Origin: Romboutsia faecis | Lineage (GTDB): Bacteria; Bacillota; Clostridia; Peptostreptococcales; Peptostreptococcaceae | Length of the DNA stretch: 64,000 nt | Reading direction: 5' to 3' | Assembly: GCF_014323405.1 (NCBI RefSeq) | Contig: NZ_JACRWE010000002.1 | Coordinates: 124,001 to 188,000 of the forward strand | In this document: in pieces, positions 1-7,831 of the stretch | Layout of the letters: the number at the start of each line of letters is the position of its first letter | Numbering within the stretch: the first letter of the stretch is position 1 | Translations under genes and position numbers: made by a program | The notes under the pieces: model-generated | Database searches by the model: none | Told to the model about the DNA's origin: nothing | The model's input: only the letters and a program-made list of their open reading frames with translations

Positions 1-154
1 TTTCTGGCAAATTTTTTATTTTGTGATTACAAACGCCATTAATATGACTGGCCTTTGGATGTAATACTTCTCCGTTAGAAAGCTCATTATTAATTTGATC
101 GTCATTATTAAATTTTCCACATAAATTTTCTACAAAAACTTTTAATACATCCAT
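1..154 (-). CDS. N-terminal part of a protein cut by the window edge, possibly CpcT/CpeT-like
   Basis: The first 51 codons of a minus-strand gene are present, beginning at the ATG complementary to 152-154. A GGAGGG ribosome site (165-170 on the plus strand) stands 10 nt before it. The peptide starts MDVLKVFVENLCGKFNNDDQ and continues with an HPKASHINGVCNHKIKNLP-like stretch. The spacing of the FC/LCG.F.N..Q part reminds me of bacterial CpcT/CpeT-like (chromophore-lyase fold) proteins, but this is a weak memory-based resemblance and the rest of the gene is missing. No signal peptide is visible. It is probably a separate transcription unit from the GDPD gene downstream, because about 100 AT-rich bases lie between the two. 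Confidence 0.55.
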   Translation of the reverse strand, partial: MDVLKVFVENLCGKFNNDDQINNELSNGEVLHPKASHINGVCNHKIKNLPE

Positions 155-259
155 AGAATATGTACCCTCCAATGATTTTATTATAAATAATTTATACAAA
201 TAATAATTTAAATATGCAAAATTATTTAATAAATAATGTACTCCTATAAATAGAAAATG

Positions 260-997
260 TCAATTATTTTTATTTAAAATATTATATATTAAACTTTGGC
301 AATCTGTAAAAACACCATCAACATTATACTTAATCATTTTTAAAACTGATAAAGGAGTATTAACAGTATACACGAATATTTCTAAATTATTATCATGTGC
401 TAAATCTATAATATTTTTTCTAAGAAGTCTTTTGCTTATATGAATACTACTGACATTTAGTTTTTTTGCATGTTCAACTATATTTATTTCAGGAGTATAA
501 TCACTTTTGTGAGAATAAAGGGCACCATATTTTAAGTTGGGCTCAATATTTTGAAATTTTCTTAAGCATTTATAATTAAAGCTTGATATGAGTATCTTGT
601 TTTCAAGCTTATATTTCTTAATTAAGTTAATCAAATCTTCTTCTAATTTATAACTAATTGAATCAGGTTTTACTTCTATATTTAAAATAATATTTTTATC
701 TTTTATAAGATTAAAAACCTCTTCTAGAGAAGGGATTTTGCAATATTTATTATTTTTAAAAAGAAGTTTCTTGCACTTAAAGGACTGAAGTTCCTTTAAG
801 GTATAATCTTTCACAAAACCCTTACCTTTAAATGTTCGATTAATAGTTTCATCGTGTATTACAACTAATTGATTATCTTTAGATTTATGAATATCTAACT
901 CAATCCCATAGATAGGTAGACTTAAAGCTTTTTCAAAGGCTAATATAGTATTTTTAGGGTAAAACCAGCTGTCTCCTCTATGAGCAAATATTTTCAT
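260..997 (-). CDS. Glycerophosphodiester phosphodiesterase family protein
   Basis: The 245-residue protein has the GDPD TIM-barrel signature. HRG at 6-8 and NT at 16-17 come first, then ELD at 33-35, HD at 48-49 and an EVKP metal-ligand motif near 128. H6 and H48 are the expected acid/base pair, and E33/D35 the metal ligands. Family members split glycerophosphodiesters into glycerol-3-phosphate and an alcohol. There is no signal peptide or membrane segment, so it should act in the cytosol on phospholipid-derived substrates (UgpQ-like). The ATG follows an AGGAGGC site closely. It lies 17 bases downstream of the surface-type gene on the same strand and could be co-transcribed with it. The family is sure; the exact substrate is not. 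Confidence 0.93.
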   Translation of the reverse strand: MKIFAHRGDSWFYPKNTILAFEKALSLPIYGIELDIHKSKDNQLVVIHDETINRTFKGKGFVKDYTLKELQSFKCKKLLFKNNKYCKIPSLEEVFNLIKDKNIILNIEVKPDSISYKLEEDLINLIKKYKLENKILISSFNYKCLRKFQNIEPNLKYGALYSHKSDYTPEINIVEHAKKLNVSSIHISKRLLRKNIIDLAHDNNLEIFVYTVNTPLSVLKMIKYNVDGVFTDCQSLIYNILNKNN

Positions 998-1014
998 GAT
1001 GCCTCCTTAATTTA

Positions 1015-2622
1015 TTAGTACTTAATTTTTAATCCTACATAAGCATGTGGTACATCTTTGTATTCTAGATTAACTCTTATAGCACCTGTATGCTCGTCAG
1101 CCTTAGAACCATAATAATCACTGTAAATAGGTGTTACGAAAGAGTAATACTTAGGAGGATTAAATTTTAAATAATAAACACCTGATTGTAAATTTTCAAA
1201 TTTATAATAGCCATCAACTCCATCAAAGCATGAAGAATATGTTGAAGCAATGGGAGTATTGTAATTATCATATAAGGTTATAAATACATTATTAATTCCT
1301 CTAGAGCTATAGCTATAAAGGGAAGTATTAACTGGAGATTTAAAGATTATACCAGAAATAAAATAGTTGTAATCTTTAGGTTTTATTAGCGTGGTATTCT
1401 CAGGAGAAATACAAGCACTTAAGTTATATATAGAATTATCTATGAAAATTTGTTTAGAGAATCCAGTTCTAGGGTTAAAATTATTATTACAATAACCATC
1501 AGACAAATGATAGCCTTTAGGAGAAATTATTCTAATAAAATAATAATCTTCTTTAAGGTTTTTGAATTCATAGTTACCCTCATAATCAGTGTAAGTATGT
1601 TTAATAGGAAGTACTAAATTATTAAGATTAAAAAGCTCTACTTTAATATTAGATGCATTAATACTAGAACATCTTAGGCAGCTATTGTTTTTAGTAGAAA
1701 GATTTATTTTTCCATATATACAACCTGAATTTTTACCAGTATTAGAAGCAGATGGAAAAAAGTTTGAGATTGTAAGTAAGTTTTTATTTTCTGAGTTAAC
1801 TTCTGGTAAATTGCCATTAAACAAAATATTTTTAGGTTTTATATTCCCTTCAAAATTATCTAAGATAAGATTACCGCTAATATATCCATCGTATAAATTT
1901 CCAGTTGAAAAAGGAGCCAATAATGAGCCCTTTATAGAAACTTCTGTAGAGTATAAAGATTTTGATTGAGGAAAGTTAAAAACTATTAAGCTTATTTCTT
2001 CATTTGTAGGAGGTACACCATTTCTCAATGTGCAGAAGTTACCAAAAGATATATGTTCTCCTAATACATTGATTAGAATAGTAGAAGTTTTAGGGGCTAT
2101 AATATCAATAACTTCTAAATTTTCAAAGGATATATTTGAATTATTGATGTTTGAGCCATCTATAGTAAATATATTTAGATATATATCTTCTCCAGATAAA
2201 GTTAATATATTATTAGTCAAGCTGACACTTGCATTATCATCTAAACTTGCCCAAAATCGTGAAGCATTTTGTAAGTAATTTTTAGTATCTTCAAAGTTTA
2301 TAGTATCGTCAACTATAGGATCATGAGATATATTATTAGAATTAATCATAGTATACTTTATAATATTGCGATAATCTTTAATTATTGTGTTACCATTAGA
2401 ATTAATTCCACCATCTATATTTACTTTACCACCAATTATTAGATCTGCTCTAGATGTAGAGAAAGGAAGATTGGTTCCAACATTATAATTTACTAAATTT
2501 GCATTATTGGCAATAGCCACACGACCTTCGCATTCAATATTGTATTGAGTAGCATTTCCGAGTACAAAAACATTAAAGTCATTTGCATACTTGAAATTAG
2601 CACTGTTACTTTTAAGATGCAT
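1015..2622 (-). CDS. Choice-of-anchor-A domain protein with two SdrD-B-like domains, no signal peptide
   Basis: The protein has 535 residues. Residues ~8-270 fit the choice-of-anchor-A (collagen-binding-A-like) domain: an F..A.DFNVFVLG start, EGRVAIANNA, then ADLIIGGKVNIDGG. Residues ~300-405 and ~420-530 look like two SdrD/Cna B-type prealbumin-fold domains, each with a G.YEFKNL or YYKFENLQSGVYYLKF strand pattern. Such domains are usually exported and anchored to the wall, yet the protein starts MHLKSNSANFKYANDF. It has no hydrophobic signal sequence, no LPXTG motif and no C-terminal membrane helix. I infer a protein assembled inside the mother cell onto the spore surface, or non-classical export. 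The start is set by GGAG 10 nt upstream. It lies upstream of the GDPD gene and diverges from brnQ. Confidence 0.8.
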   Translation of the reverse strand: MHLKSNSANFKYANDFNVFVLGNATQYNIECEGRVAIANNANLVNYNVGTNLPFSTSRADLIIGGKVNIDGGINSNGNTIIKDYRNIIKYTMINSNNISHDPIVDDTINFEDTKNYLQNASRFWASLDDNASVSLTNNILTLSGEDIYLNIFTIDGSNINNSNISFENLEVIDIIAPKTSTILINVLGEHISFGNFCTLRNGVPPTNEEISLIVFNFPQSKSLYSTEVSIKGSLLAPFSTGNLYDGYISGNLILDNFEGNIKPKNILFNGNLPEVNSENKNLLTISNFFPSASNTGKNSGCIYGKINLSTKNNSCLRCSSINASNIKVELFNLNNLVLPIKHTYTDYEGNYEFKNLKEDYYFIRIISPKGYHLSDGYCNNNFNPRTGFSKQIFIDNSIYNLSACISPENTTLIKPKDYNYFISGIIFKSPVNTSLYSYSSRGINNVFITLYDNYNTPIASTYSSCFDGVDGYYKFENLQSGVYYLKFNPPKYYSFVTPIYSDYYGSKADEHTGAIRVNLEYKDVPHAYVGLKIKY

Positions 2623-2705
2623 AGAATTTCATCTCCATTTACATAAATTTTATACTTAGAATTGATTTGAGTATGACAATAAGAGTTATGAGAATTATAA
2701 TTATA

Positions 2706-2760
2706 TAGTATATAAATATGCAGGATAGTATGAAAATATAAGAAAAAAATTTATATACTA
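2706..2760. repeat. 12-bp inverted repeat between the anchor-A gene and brnQ
   Basis: TAGTATATAAAT at 2706-2717 is exactly complementary to ATTTATATACTA at 2749-2760, with 31 bases between. It lies 84-138 bases upstream of the minus-strand start codon and just before the brnQ promoter. It could be an operator shared by the divergent genes. In DNA this AT-rich, a 12-bp match may also arise by chance. Confidence 0.35.
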
Positions 2761-2774
2761 AACCTTGTCAAAAG

Positions 2775-2803
2775 TTGACTATATTAAAATGTAATTGTAT
2801 AAT
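2775..2803 (+). promoter_or_regulatory. Sigma-A promoter of brnQ
   Basis: TTGACT (2775-2780), a 17-bp spacer and a perfect TATAAT (2798-2803) form a near-consensus housekeeping promoter 59 bp before the brnQ start codon. A CodY-box-like sequence with 3 mismatches to AATTTTCNGAAAATT lies at 2826-2840. That fits the known CodY control of brnQ genes in Firmicutes, but the match alone is weak. Confidence 0.7.
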
Positions 2804-2861
2804 TATATATACTTATAATTATTTAAAAATTTAGAAAATTACAAGAAAAGGGGGAACAAGT

Positions 2862-4175
2862 ATGAAAAAGAATCTAGATACATTAGTAGTTGGGTTTGCA
2901 TTATTTTCTATGTTCTTTGGGGCAGGAAATTTGCTATTTCCACCATATTTAGGTCTTGTATCAGGTGATAATTGGCTTACGTCACTAGGAGGATTTGTAT
3001 TAGCAGATGTAGGTTTGGCATTATTAGTTTTATTAGCTGTAGTAAAAGGAACAGGAAAGCTAGAAAGTGTTTTAATTAGAGGAGGTAAGGGATTAGCAAA
3101 TGTAATAGGAGCAGCAGCAGTTATTTGTATAGGACCACTATTGGCTATACCAAGAACAGCGGCAACTACATATGAAATGGGAATACAACCGATGTTAAAT
3201 ACGTCAGGTAGTGTTATACCAGTTATAGTTTCAGTAGTATTTTTTGGATTAACATTAGTACTTACAATAAAACCATCAAAAGTTGTAGATATAGTAGGAA
3301 AGGTATTAACGCCATTATTAATTTTATCTCTTATAGCATTAATCGTACTTGGAGTATTAAATCCAATTGGAGAGATAAGTTCAAATGTTATGATAGAAAA
3401 TAATTTATTTGCAGAAGGTGTTTCTCAAGGGTATTTAACTATGGATGCTTTAGCAGCAGGAGTTTTTGCAGGGGTAATTATAAATGCAATTATAAATAAA
3501 GGTTATAATAAAACATCTGAAAAGGTAACTTTAACAATAAAAGCAGGATTAGTAGCAGCTATAGCCTTAGCATTAATTTATGGAGGTCTTACATATTTAG
3601 GTGCAACACTATCTACTAAATTTGGAATAGACACTCCACAAGCGTTATTAATGGTTGAAATAACATCTGCTTTACTTGGAAATCCAGGAAAAATATTATT
3701 ATGTGTAATAGTATCTTTAGCATGTTTAACTACTGCAATCGGTTTAACATCAGCTACAGGAGAGTATTTCTCAAATATTACCAATGGAAAATTAAAATAT
3801 GAAACTATAGTAGTTTTAGTTTGTGTATTTAGTGCTATTGTATCGAACTTTGGAGTTGGAACTATAATAAAATTCTCAGCACCAATATTAGAAATAGTTT
3901 ATCCTGTGCTTATGGCATTAGTTTTATTATCATTGACATGTTCACGTGTTAGAAATGATAATATATTTAAGTGTGCAGCTTATGTAACTTTAATTGTAAG
4001 TTTATTAACTGTAGCAAATGGCTTATGGAAAGTGGCACCATTTGTGGAAAAATTACCACTAGCACCATTAGGTTTTAACTGGATATTGCCAGCTATAGGC
4101 GGAGCTATAATTGGCTCATTTATAAAAGATAAAAAATCATCATTTTTATTAAAAGATAAATATGGAACTGAATAA
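2862..4175 (+). CDS. brnQ: Branched-chain amino acid transport system II carrier protein
   Basis: This 437-residue integral membrane protein has about twelve hydrophobic segments and the BrnQ/LIVCS signature FFGAGNLLFPPYLG at about 19-32. The family imports leucine, isoleucine and valine with Na+ or H+. It is full length; the usual size is ~430-450. The ATG at 2862 follows a GGGGG-type site. It is monocistronic: its own strong promoter lies at 2775-2803 and a separate gene follows about 110 bp downstream. Uptake of branched-chain amino acids suits Stickland-type fermentation of amino acids in this group. A poor CodY-like box in the leader suggests repression when branched-chain amino acids and GTP are plentiful; this is inference. 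Confidence 0.95.
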   Translation: MKKNLDTLVVGFALFSMFFGAGNLLFPPYLGLVSGDNWLTSLGGFVLADVGLALLVLLAVVKGTGKLESVLIRGGKGLANVIGAAAVICIGPLLAIPRTAATTYEMGIQPMLNTSGSVIPVIVSVVFFGLTLVLTIKPSKVVDIVGKVLTPLLILSLIALIVLGVLNPIGEISSNVMIENNLFAEGVSQGYLTMDALAAGVFAGVIINAIINKGYNKTSEKVTLTIKAGLVAAIALALIYGGLTYLGATLSTKFGIDTPQALLMVEITSALLGNPGKILLCVIVSLACLTTAIGLTSATGEYFSNITNGKLKYETIVVLVCVFSAIVSNFGVGTIIKFSAPILEIVYPVLMALVLLSLTCSRVRNDNIFKCAAYVTLIVSLLTVANGLWKVAPFVEKLPLAPLGFNWILPAIGGAIIGSFIKDKKSSFLLKDKYGTE

Positions 4176-4285
4176 TAAAAATATATAAATATTTGAAAAA
4201 TAGATTAGTAGTAAAAAAGTATATTTATAGAAAAACCCTTATAATATATAATATAGTTTAAGCTATATATTATAGGGGTGATTTT

Positions 4286-4672
4286 ATGGAAAAAATAATT
4301 AAAGTAGTAGATATGCTATTAGATGGACTTAAAAAAGTTTTGGTAAGATTTAAAAATGCTAAATTCGGCTTACTTTTTATTATAAATATATTCAAAATAC
4401 CAGATTTCATGACAGATAGTAGAGTAAGCATAATTAGTAAACTAAAGGTAATTTTTTCAATTGCTGTAGCTATTTTATACATGGTTTCTGCTATAGATTT
4501 CATTCCTGAAATGATAACTGGAGTATTTGGAATGTTTGATGACTTACTTGTCTTAGTTTGGTGTTTGGGAATCATGAGTGAAGAAATCGAAAAATATAAG
4601 ACTATGATAAATGACAGAAAAGATTCGAATATAATAGAAGATGTGGATTTTAAAATAAAAGATGAAAAATAA
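4286..4672 (+). CDS. DUF1232 (YkvA-like) small membrane protein
   Basis: The protein has 128 residues. A hydrophobic segment at ~46-66 runs into the DUF1232 core: Y.VSAIDFIPE..TGVFGMFDDLLVLVW (~70-95). This matches the family pattern D(L/F)IPD..P..G..DDL. The C-terminus is charged. The family's function is not established; members are small membrane-associated proteins. The ATG is preceded by AGGGGTGATTTT. It is a single-gene unit that ends at a strong hairpin terminator shared with the convergent aminotransferase gene. Confidence 0.8.
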   Translation: MEKIIKVVDMLLDGLKKVLVRFKNAKFGLLFIINIFKIPDFMTDSRVSIISKLKVIFSIAVAILYMVSAIDFIPEMITGVFGMFDDLLVLVWCLGIMSEEIEKYKTMINDRKDSNIIEDVDFKIKDEK

Positions 4673-4673
4673 A

Positions 4674-4731
4674 AGGTCTATCTCAAATTAAGATTTAGAA
4701 AATATAAATCTATTTTGAGGTAGACTTTTTT
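4674..4731. terminator. Bidirectional hairpin terminator
   Basis: GTCTATCTCAAA (4676-4687) pairs, with one G-U pair, with TTTGAGGTAGAC and is followed by TTTTTT. It lies between two convergent genes and can serve both. Confidence 0.8.
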
Positions 4732-4745
4732 ATTATACATAGAGT

Positions 4746-5822
4746 TTAGCTAAATATTTCATTAAGAGATTTGACTAAAATTCTATTTTCTTCAGGTTTT
4801 AATATACATACTCTGAAGAAATATTCATCAAGACCATCAAAAGAAAAACAATCTCTTATAATTATTTTTTTTGAAATTAATTTTTTTCTTAATATACTAG
4901 CTGTCATTGTTTTTGATTTTATTTTACATAAAATAAAGTTACCTTTACTTTCATATACATGTAGATCATTAAACTTGTTTAATTCATTAGTTAGATAATC
5001 TCTTTCTTTAAGTATAACGTCTGTACTATGATCTATAAAATCTTTATCATTAAACATTATTTCTCCCATAGTAGATGCGATAATATTTATATTCCATAGG
5101 TCTAGATGAGAATTTATTTTAGCTTTTAAATTATTATCACCTATAAGACCATAACCAAGCCTTAATCCTGGAGTTGAAAAGAACTTTGAAGTACCTCTAA
5201 TTACAAAAATATTTTTGTATTTATCGACTAAGCTAGTACAAGAATAAATATCAGTATCTGTGAATTCAACGTAAGTCTCATCAATCATTATAAAAGATGA
5301 AGTAGATTTAAGAATTTCTTCAATTTCTTTTGATGAGAATGTAAATCCAGTAGGATTATTTGGATTACATATTATTATTAAATCATAGTTATTTTTTGAT
5401 ATATTTTCAGCTAAGTCTTTGATACTTATCTTAAAGTCATCTTCAGCCTTAGAAAAGTATTTTGTAATAGTACAATTAATTTTAGATAGTTCACTTTCAT
5501 ATTCAGAATATGCTGGAGAAAGTAATAAAGCATTTTTAGGGTTTAGTGTTTTTATAAATGAAGATATTAGCTCAGTTGCTCCACTTCCTAAGACTATATT
5601 CTCATATGAACATTTACAATAATTTGATATAGATTTTTTTAAATCTATATAACTAGGATCTGGATACATTGATACTATATCTATGTTATTGATTATATAT
5701 TCTTTAGCAAGTTTTGATGTACCAAAAGGATTTATATTAGAGCTAAAATCCATTAACTCTTCTTTTGAAAAACCATATTTGCTAGATAAATCATATAAGT
5801 TTGCACCATGATTTATACTCAT
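4746..5822 (-). CDS. Pyridoxal-phosphate aminotransferase, CobD/HisC-like
   Basis: This is a 358-residue fold-type I PLP enzyme. It starts HGANLYDLSSKYG, then DFSSNINPFG, which is the characteristic opening of threonine-phosphate decarboxylase CobD; HisC proteins share it only loosely. CNPNNPTG is at 152-159, the PLP-contacting DETY at 181-184, the Schiff-base lysine K213 in RGTSKFFS, and the phosphate-binding R.GYG region near 221-225. No cobalamin or histidine genes are nearby, so CobD versus a HisC-like aminotransferase cannot be settled here. The ATG follows AGGAGGT. The promoter region carries a GTATAC-TATAT-GTATAC dyad. Confidence 0.8.
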   Translation of the reverse strand: MSINHGANLYDLSSKYGFSKEELMDFSSNINPFGTSKLAKEYIINNIDIVSMYPDPSYIDLKKSISNYCKCSYENIVLGSGATELISSFIKTLNPKNALLLSPAYSEYESELSKINCTITKYFSKAEDDFKISIKDLAENISKNNYDLIIICNPNNPTGFTFSSKEIEEILKSTSSFIMIDETYVEFTDTDIYSCTSLVDKYKNIFVIRGTSKFFSTPGLRLGYGLIGDNNLKAKINSHLDLWNINIIASTMGEIMFNDKDFIDHSTDVILKERDYLTNELNKFNDLHVYESKGNFILCKIKSKTMTASILRKKLISKKIIIRDCFSFDGLDEYFFRVCILKPEENRILVKSLNEIFS

Positions 5823-5848
5823 TGAAATACCTCCTAATAGTCGTGTAT

Positions 5849-5865
5849 GTATACTATATGTATAC
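5849..5865. promoter_or_regulatory. GTATAC dyad upstream of the CobD/HisC-like gene
   Basis: GTATAC, five bases, GTATAC forms a 6-bp perfect dyad 27-43 bases before the aminotransferase start, where its -10 element would lie. It may be an operator, or simply part of an AT-rich promoter. Confidence 0.3.
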
Positions 5866-6038
5866 CATTATTATGTTTATAAATAGAGTATAATACAAAT
5901 GAAAAGTTTATTCCAAGACTTTAAGTTAAAAGTTTATTATCTTATAGATTGAATTTACAATAATAAAAGAATGCATAAAATAAAAATACGAATTATAAAA
6001 TAAAAATAAAAGAAAATATTCAAAAGTTAACAGTTTTA

Positions 6039-6047
6039 TGGTATACT
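6039..6047 (+). promoter_or_regulatory. Extended -10 promoter of hpt
   Basis: TGGTATACT is an extended -10 element (TGn-TATACT) 38 bp upstream of the hpt start codon. The -35 region is poor, as is common for extended -10 promoters. Confidence 0.5.
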
Positions 6048-6085
6048 GATAAAGTAAAACATACGGAAAAGTACAGGAGGTTAAG

Positions 6086-6610
6086 ATGTTCAAAGTTACT
6101 GGAGTAATGTTATCTGAAGAGGAAATAAAAGCTAAAGTATATGAAATAGCTAAGAAAATAGAAAAAGATTATCAAGGTGAAGATTTATTAATAGTTGGAA
6201 TTCTTAAAGGTGCTAGTGTATTTGTAGCTGACTTAATAAGAAATATAGACTTAGATGTAGATATGGATTTTATGAGTGTATCAAGCTATGGAAACTCAAC
6301 TGAATCTTCTGGAACAGTTAAGATAATAAAAGACTTAGATGTAGATATAGAAGGAAGAAATGTACTAATTGTAGAGGATATAATTGATTCAGGATTAACT
6401 TTAAGCAACTTAGTAGCTGCTTTACAAACTAGAAATCCAAAATCTTTAAAATTATGTACTTTATTAGACAAACCACAAAGAAGAACTGCAAAAATGCATG
6501 TGGATTATGTTGGATTTGTTATTGAAGATAAGTTCATAGTTGGATACGGGATAGATTATGCCGAAAAATACAGAAACTTACCATATATAGGTGTAGTTGA
6601 AGATGTTTAA
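6086..6610 (+). CDS. hpt: Hypoxanthine phosphoribosyltransferase
   Basis: This 174-residue cytosolic purine-salvage enzyme turns hypoxanthine or guanine plus PRPP into IMP or GMP. The PRPP-binding loop VLIVEDIIDSGLTL is at about 93-106, with the usual acidic pair E97/D98. The K-G loop LKGA lies at 40-43. The length is typical (~175-180). The ATG has an excellent CAGGAGG site. It is a single-gene unit with an extended -10 promoter and a strong terminator at 6641-6686. In many Firmicutes hpt lies next to tilS and ftsH; here it does not. Confidence 0.95.
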   Translation: MFKVTGVMLSEEEIKAKVYEIAKKIEKDYQGEDLLIVGILKGASVFVADLIRNIDLDVDMDFMSVSSYGNSTESSGTVKIIKDLDVDIEGRNVLIVEDIIDSGLTLSNLVAALQTRNPKSLKLCTLLDKPQRRTAKMHVDYVGFVIEDKFIVGYGIDYAEKYRNLPYIGVVEDV

Positions 6611-6640
6611 AATATAAGTTATATAAATTTTTATCTAACA

Positions 6641-6686
6641 AATGAGACCACTTAAAATATTACATTTTAAGATAGGTCTCTTTTTT
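6641..6686 (+). terminator. Intrinsic terminator of hpt
   Basis: GAGACC and ACTTAAAAT pair with ATTTTAAG and GGTCTC across a short loop, followed by TTTTTT. It starts about 30 bases after the hpt stop codon. Confidence 0.9.
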
Positions 6687-6873
6687 ATATAAAAGTATAA
6701 TAATTTTATTAGGAGTTAAAAGCTAAATAATCATTCTAGATAAATTTTATATTTTTTATATATTTTGTAAAGAAAAGATTAAAATAAGATTAGGTAATTA
6801 AATAAAGATGTATTTATTTTATAAAATTATGTATAATTGCAATATGAGAATAGATGAGGAGGATAACTATAGT

Positions 6874-7809
6874 ATGGATCTTCAATTAAGGATATTAATG
6901 TTTCTTCAGAGTATAAGATCTCCATTTTTAAATATAGTATTTTTGATTTTTACAATTAGTACAGAAGCACCTGTAATAGTGTTAGTATCAGCATTAATGT
7001 ACTGGTGTATTAATAAAAAGTATGGTCAGAGAATGTTATTTTCCATAATAGGAAATTTTGTCATAAACACTGGTGTTAAGGAATTTGTTAAAGCAATTAG
7101 GCCAATAGGTATACCAGGTTTAGAATCGATGAGAGTATCAACTGCTACAGGATATTCATTCCCAAGTGGACATACTCAAACTGCAACGTCTTTTTGGACG
7201 AGTATTATGATTTTAGCAAGGAAAAGTTGGGTTTACGTATTAGGTATACTTATGATAGTAGTAGTAGGTGTATCAAGATTATATTTGGGAGTGCATTGGC
7301 CTATAGATGTGGCTTTTGGTTGGATATTTGGAATTTTATTTAGTGTAGTTTTTATAAGATTATTTGATTATGTTGATAAGTATAAAAATTATTGGATTTT
7401 AGTATTATTATTAATTGTATTCGCGATCGTTGGATACTTTATAAATAGTGAATCTTACATAGAATACTTTGGAATTTTGACTGGATTTGTAATTGGATAT
7501 ATAGTTGAAGATAAATTTATAAACTTTAGTACTGATAAAAGAAATAGACAAGCTATTAATTTTAGTAGAAATAGTAAGAATGAAAATAGAGTAAGTATAA
7601 TATTTAAAAGGTTTATTATAGGTATAATTTCTTTAGGTGTAGTATATATGTTATTAAAATCTGCAGCCTATCTTATACCTAAGTATTTTGAAGTTAAAAA
7701 CTTTGAAATTTATAGTGTGATAGTAAATTATATTAGATATTCATTAGTTGTATTCTATGCAGTAGCAGGAGTACCACTTTTATTTAAAGTATTAAATTTA
7801 GATGATTAA
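6874..7809 (+). CDS. PAP2-family membrane phosphatase
   Basis: The 311-residue protein has about eight hydrophobic segments. The three PAP2 (type 2 phosphatidic acid phosphatase) motifs are present: K69..R76-P77, S98-G99-H100 and S134-R135...H141...D145. H100 and H141 are the catalytic histidines. Likely substrates are lipid phosphates such as undecaprenyl pyrophosphate or phosphatidylglycerol phosphate. I chose ATG 6874 because a GAGGAGG site stands 11 nt before it. The in-frame ATG at 6808 lacks a ribosome site and lies upstream of a TATAAT at 6832-6837. Residues 210-230 form a charged loop. It is followed directly by the flavoprotein gene, so the two are probably co-transcribed. Confidence 0.9.
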   Translation: MDLQLRILMFLQSIRSPFLNIVFLIFTISTEAPVIVLVSALMYWCINKKYGQRMLFSIIGNFVINTGVKEFVKAIRPIGIPGLESMRVSTATGYSFPSGHTQTATSFWTSIMILARKSWVYVLGILMIVVVGVSRLYLGVHWPIDVAFGWIFGILFSVVFIRLFDYVDKYKNYWILVLLLIVFAIVGYFINSESYIEYFGILTGFVIGYIVEDKFINFSTDKRNRQAINFSRNSKNENRVSIIFKRFIIGIISLGVVYMLLKSAAYLIPKYFEVKNFEIYSVIVNYIRYSLVVFYAVAGVPLLFKVLNLDD

Positions 7810-7831
7810 GAAAGATATAGAAGGTGATTAT

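Noticed and set aside
3578..3784. Minus-strand open frame inside brnQ
   Set aside because: No ribosome site, no family resemblance, and fully inside a clear transporter gene. The many other antisense or frame-shifted frames in this AT-rich window were treated the same way.
5823..6085. Purine riboswitch before hpt
   Set aside because: The conserved purine aptamer loops are not present; the leader is short after the extended -10 promoter.
6808..6873. Upstream ATG start for the PAP2 protein
   Set aside because: It lies before a TATAAT promoter element and has no ribosome site, while GAGGAGG precedes the ATG at 6874.
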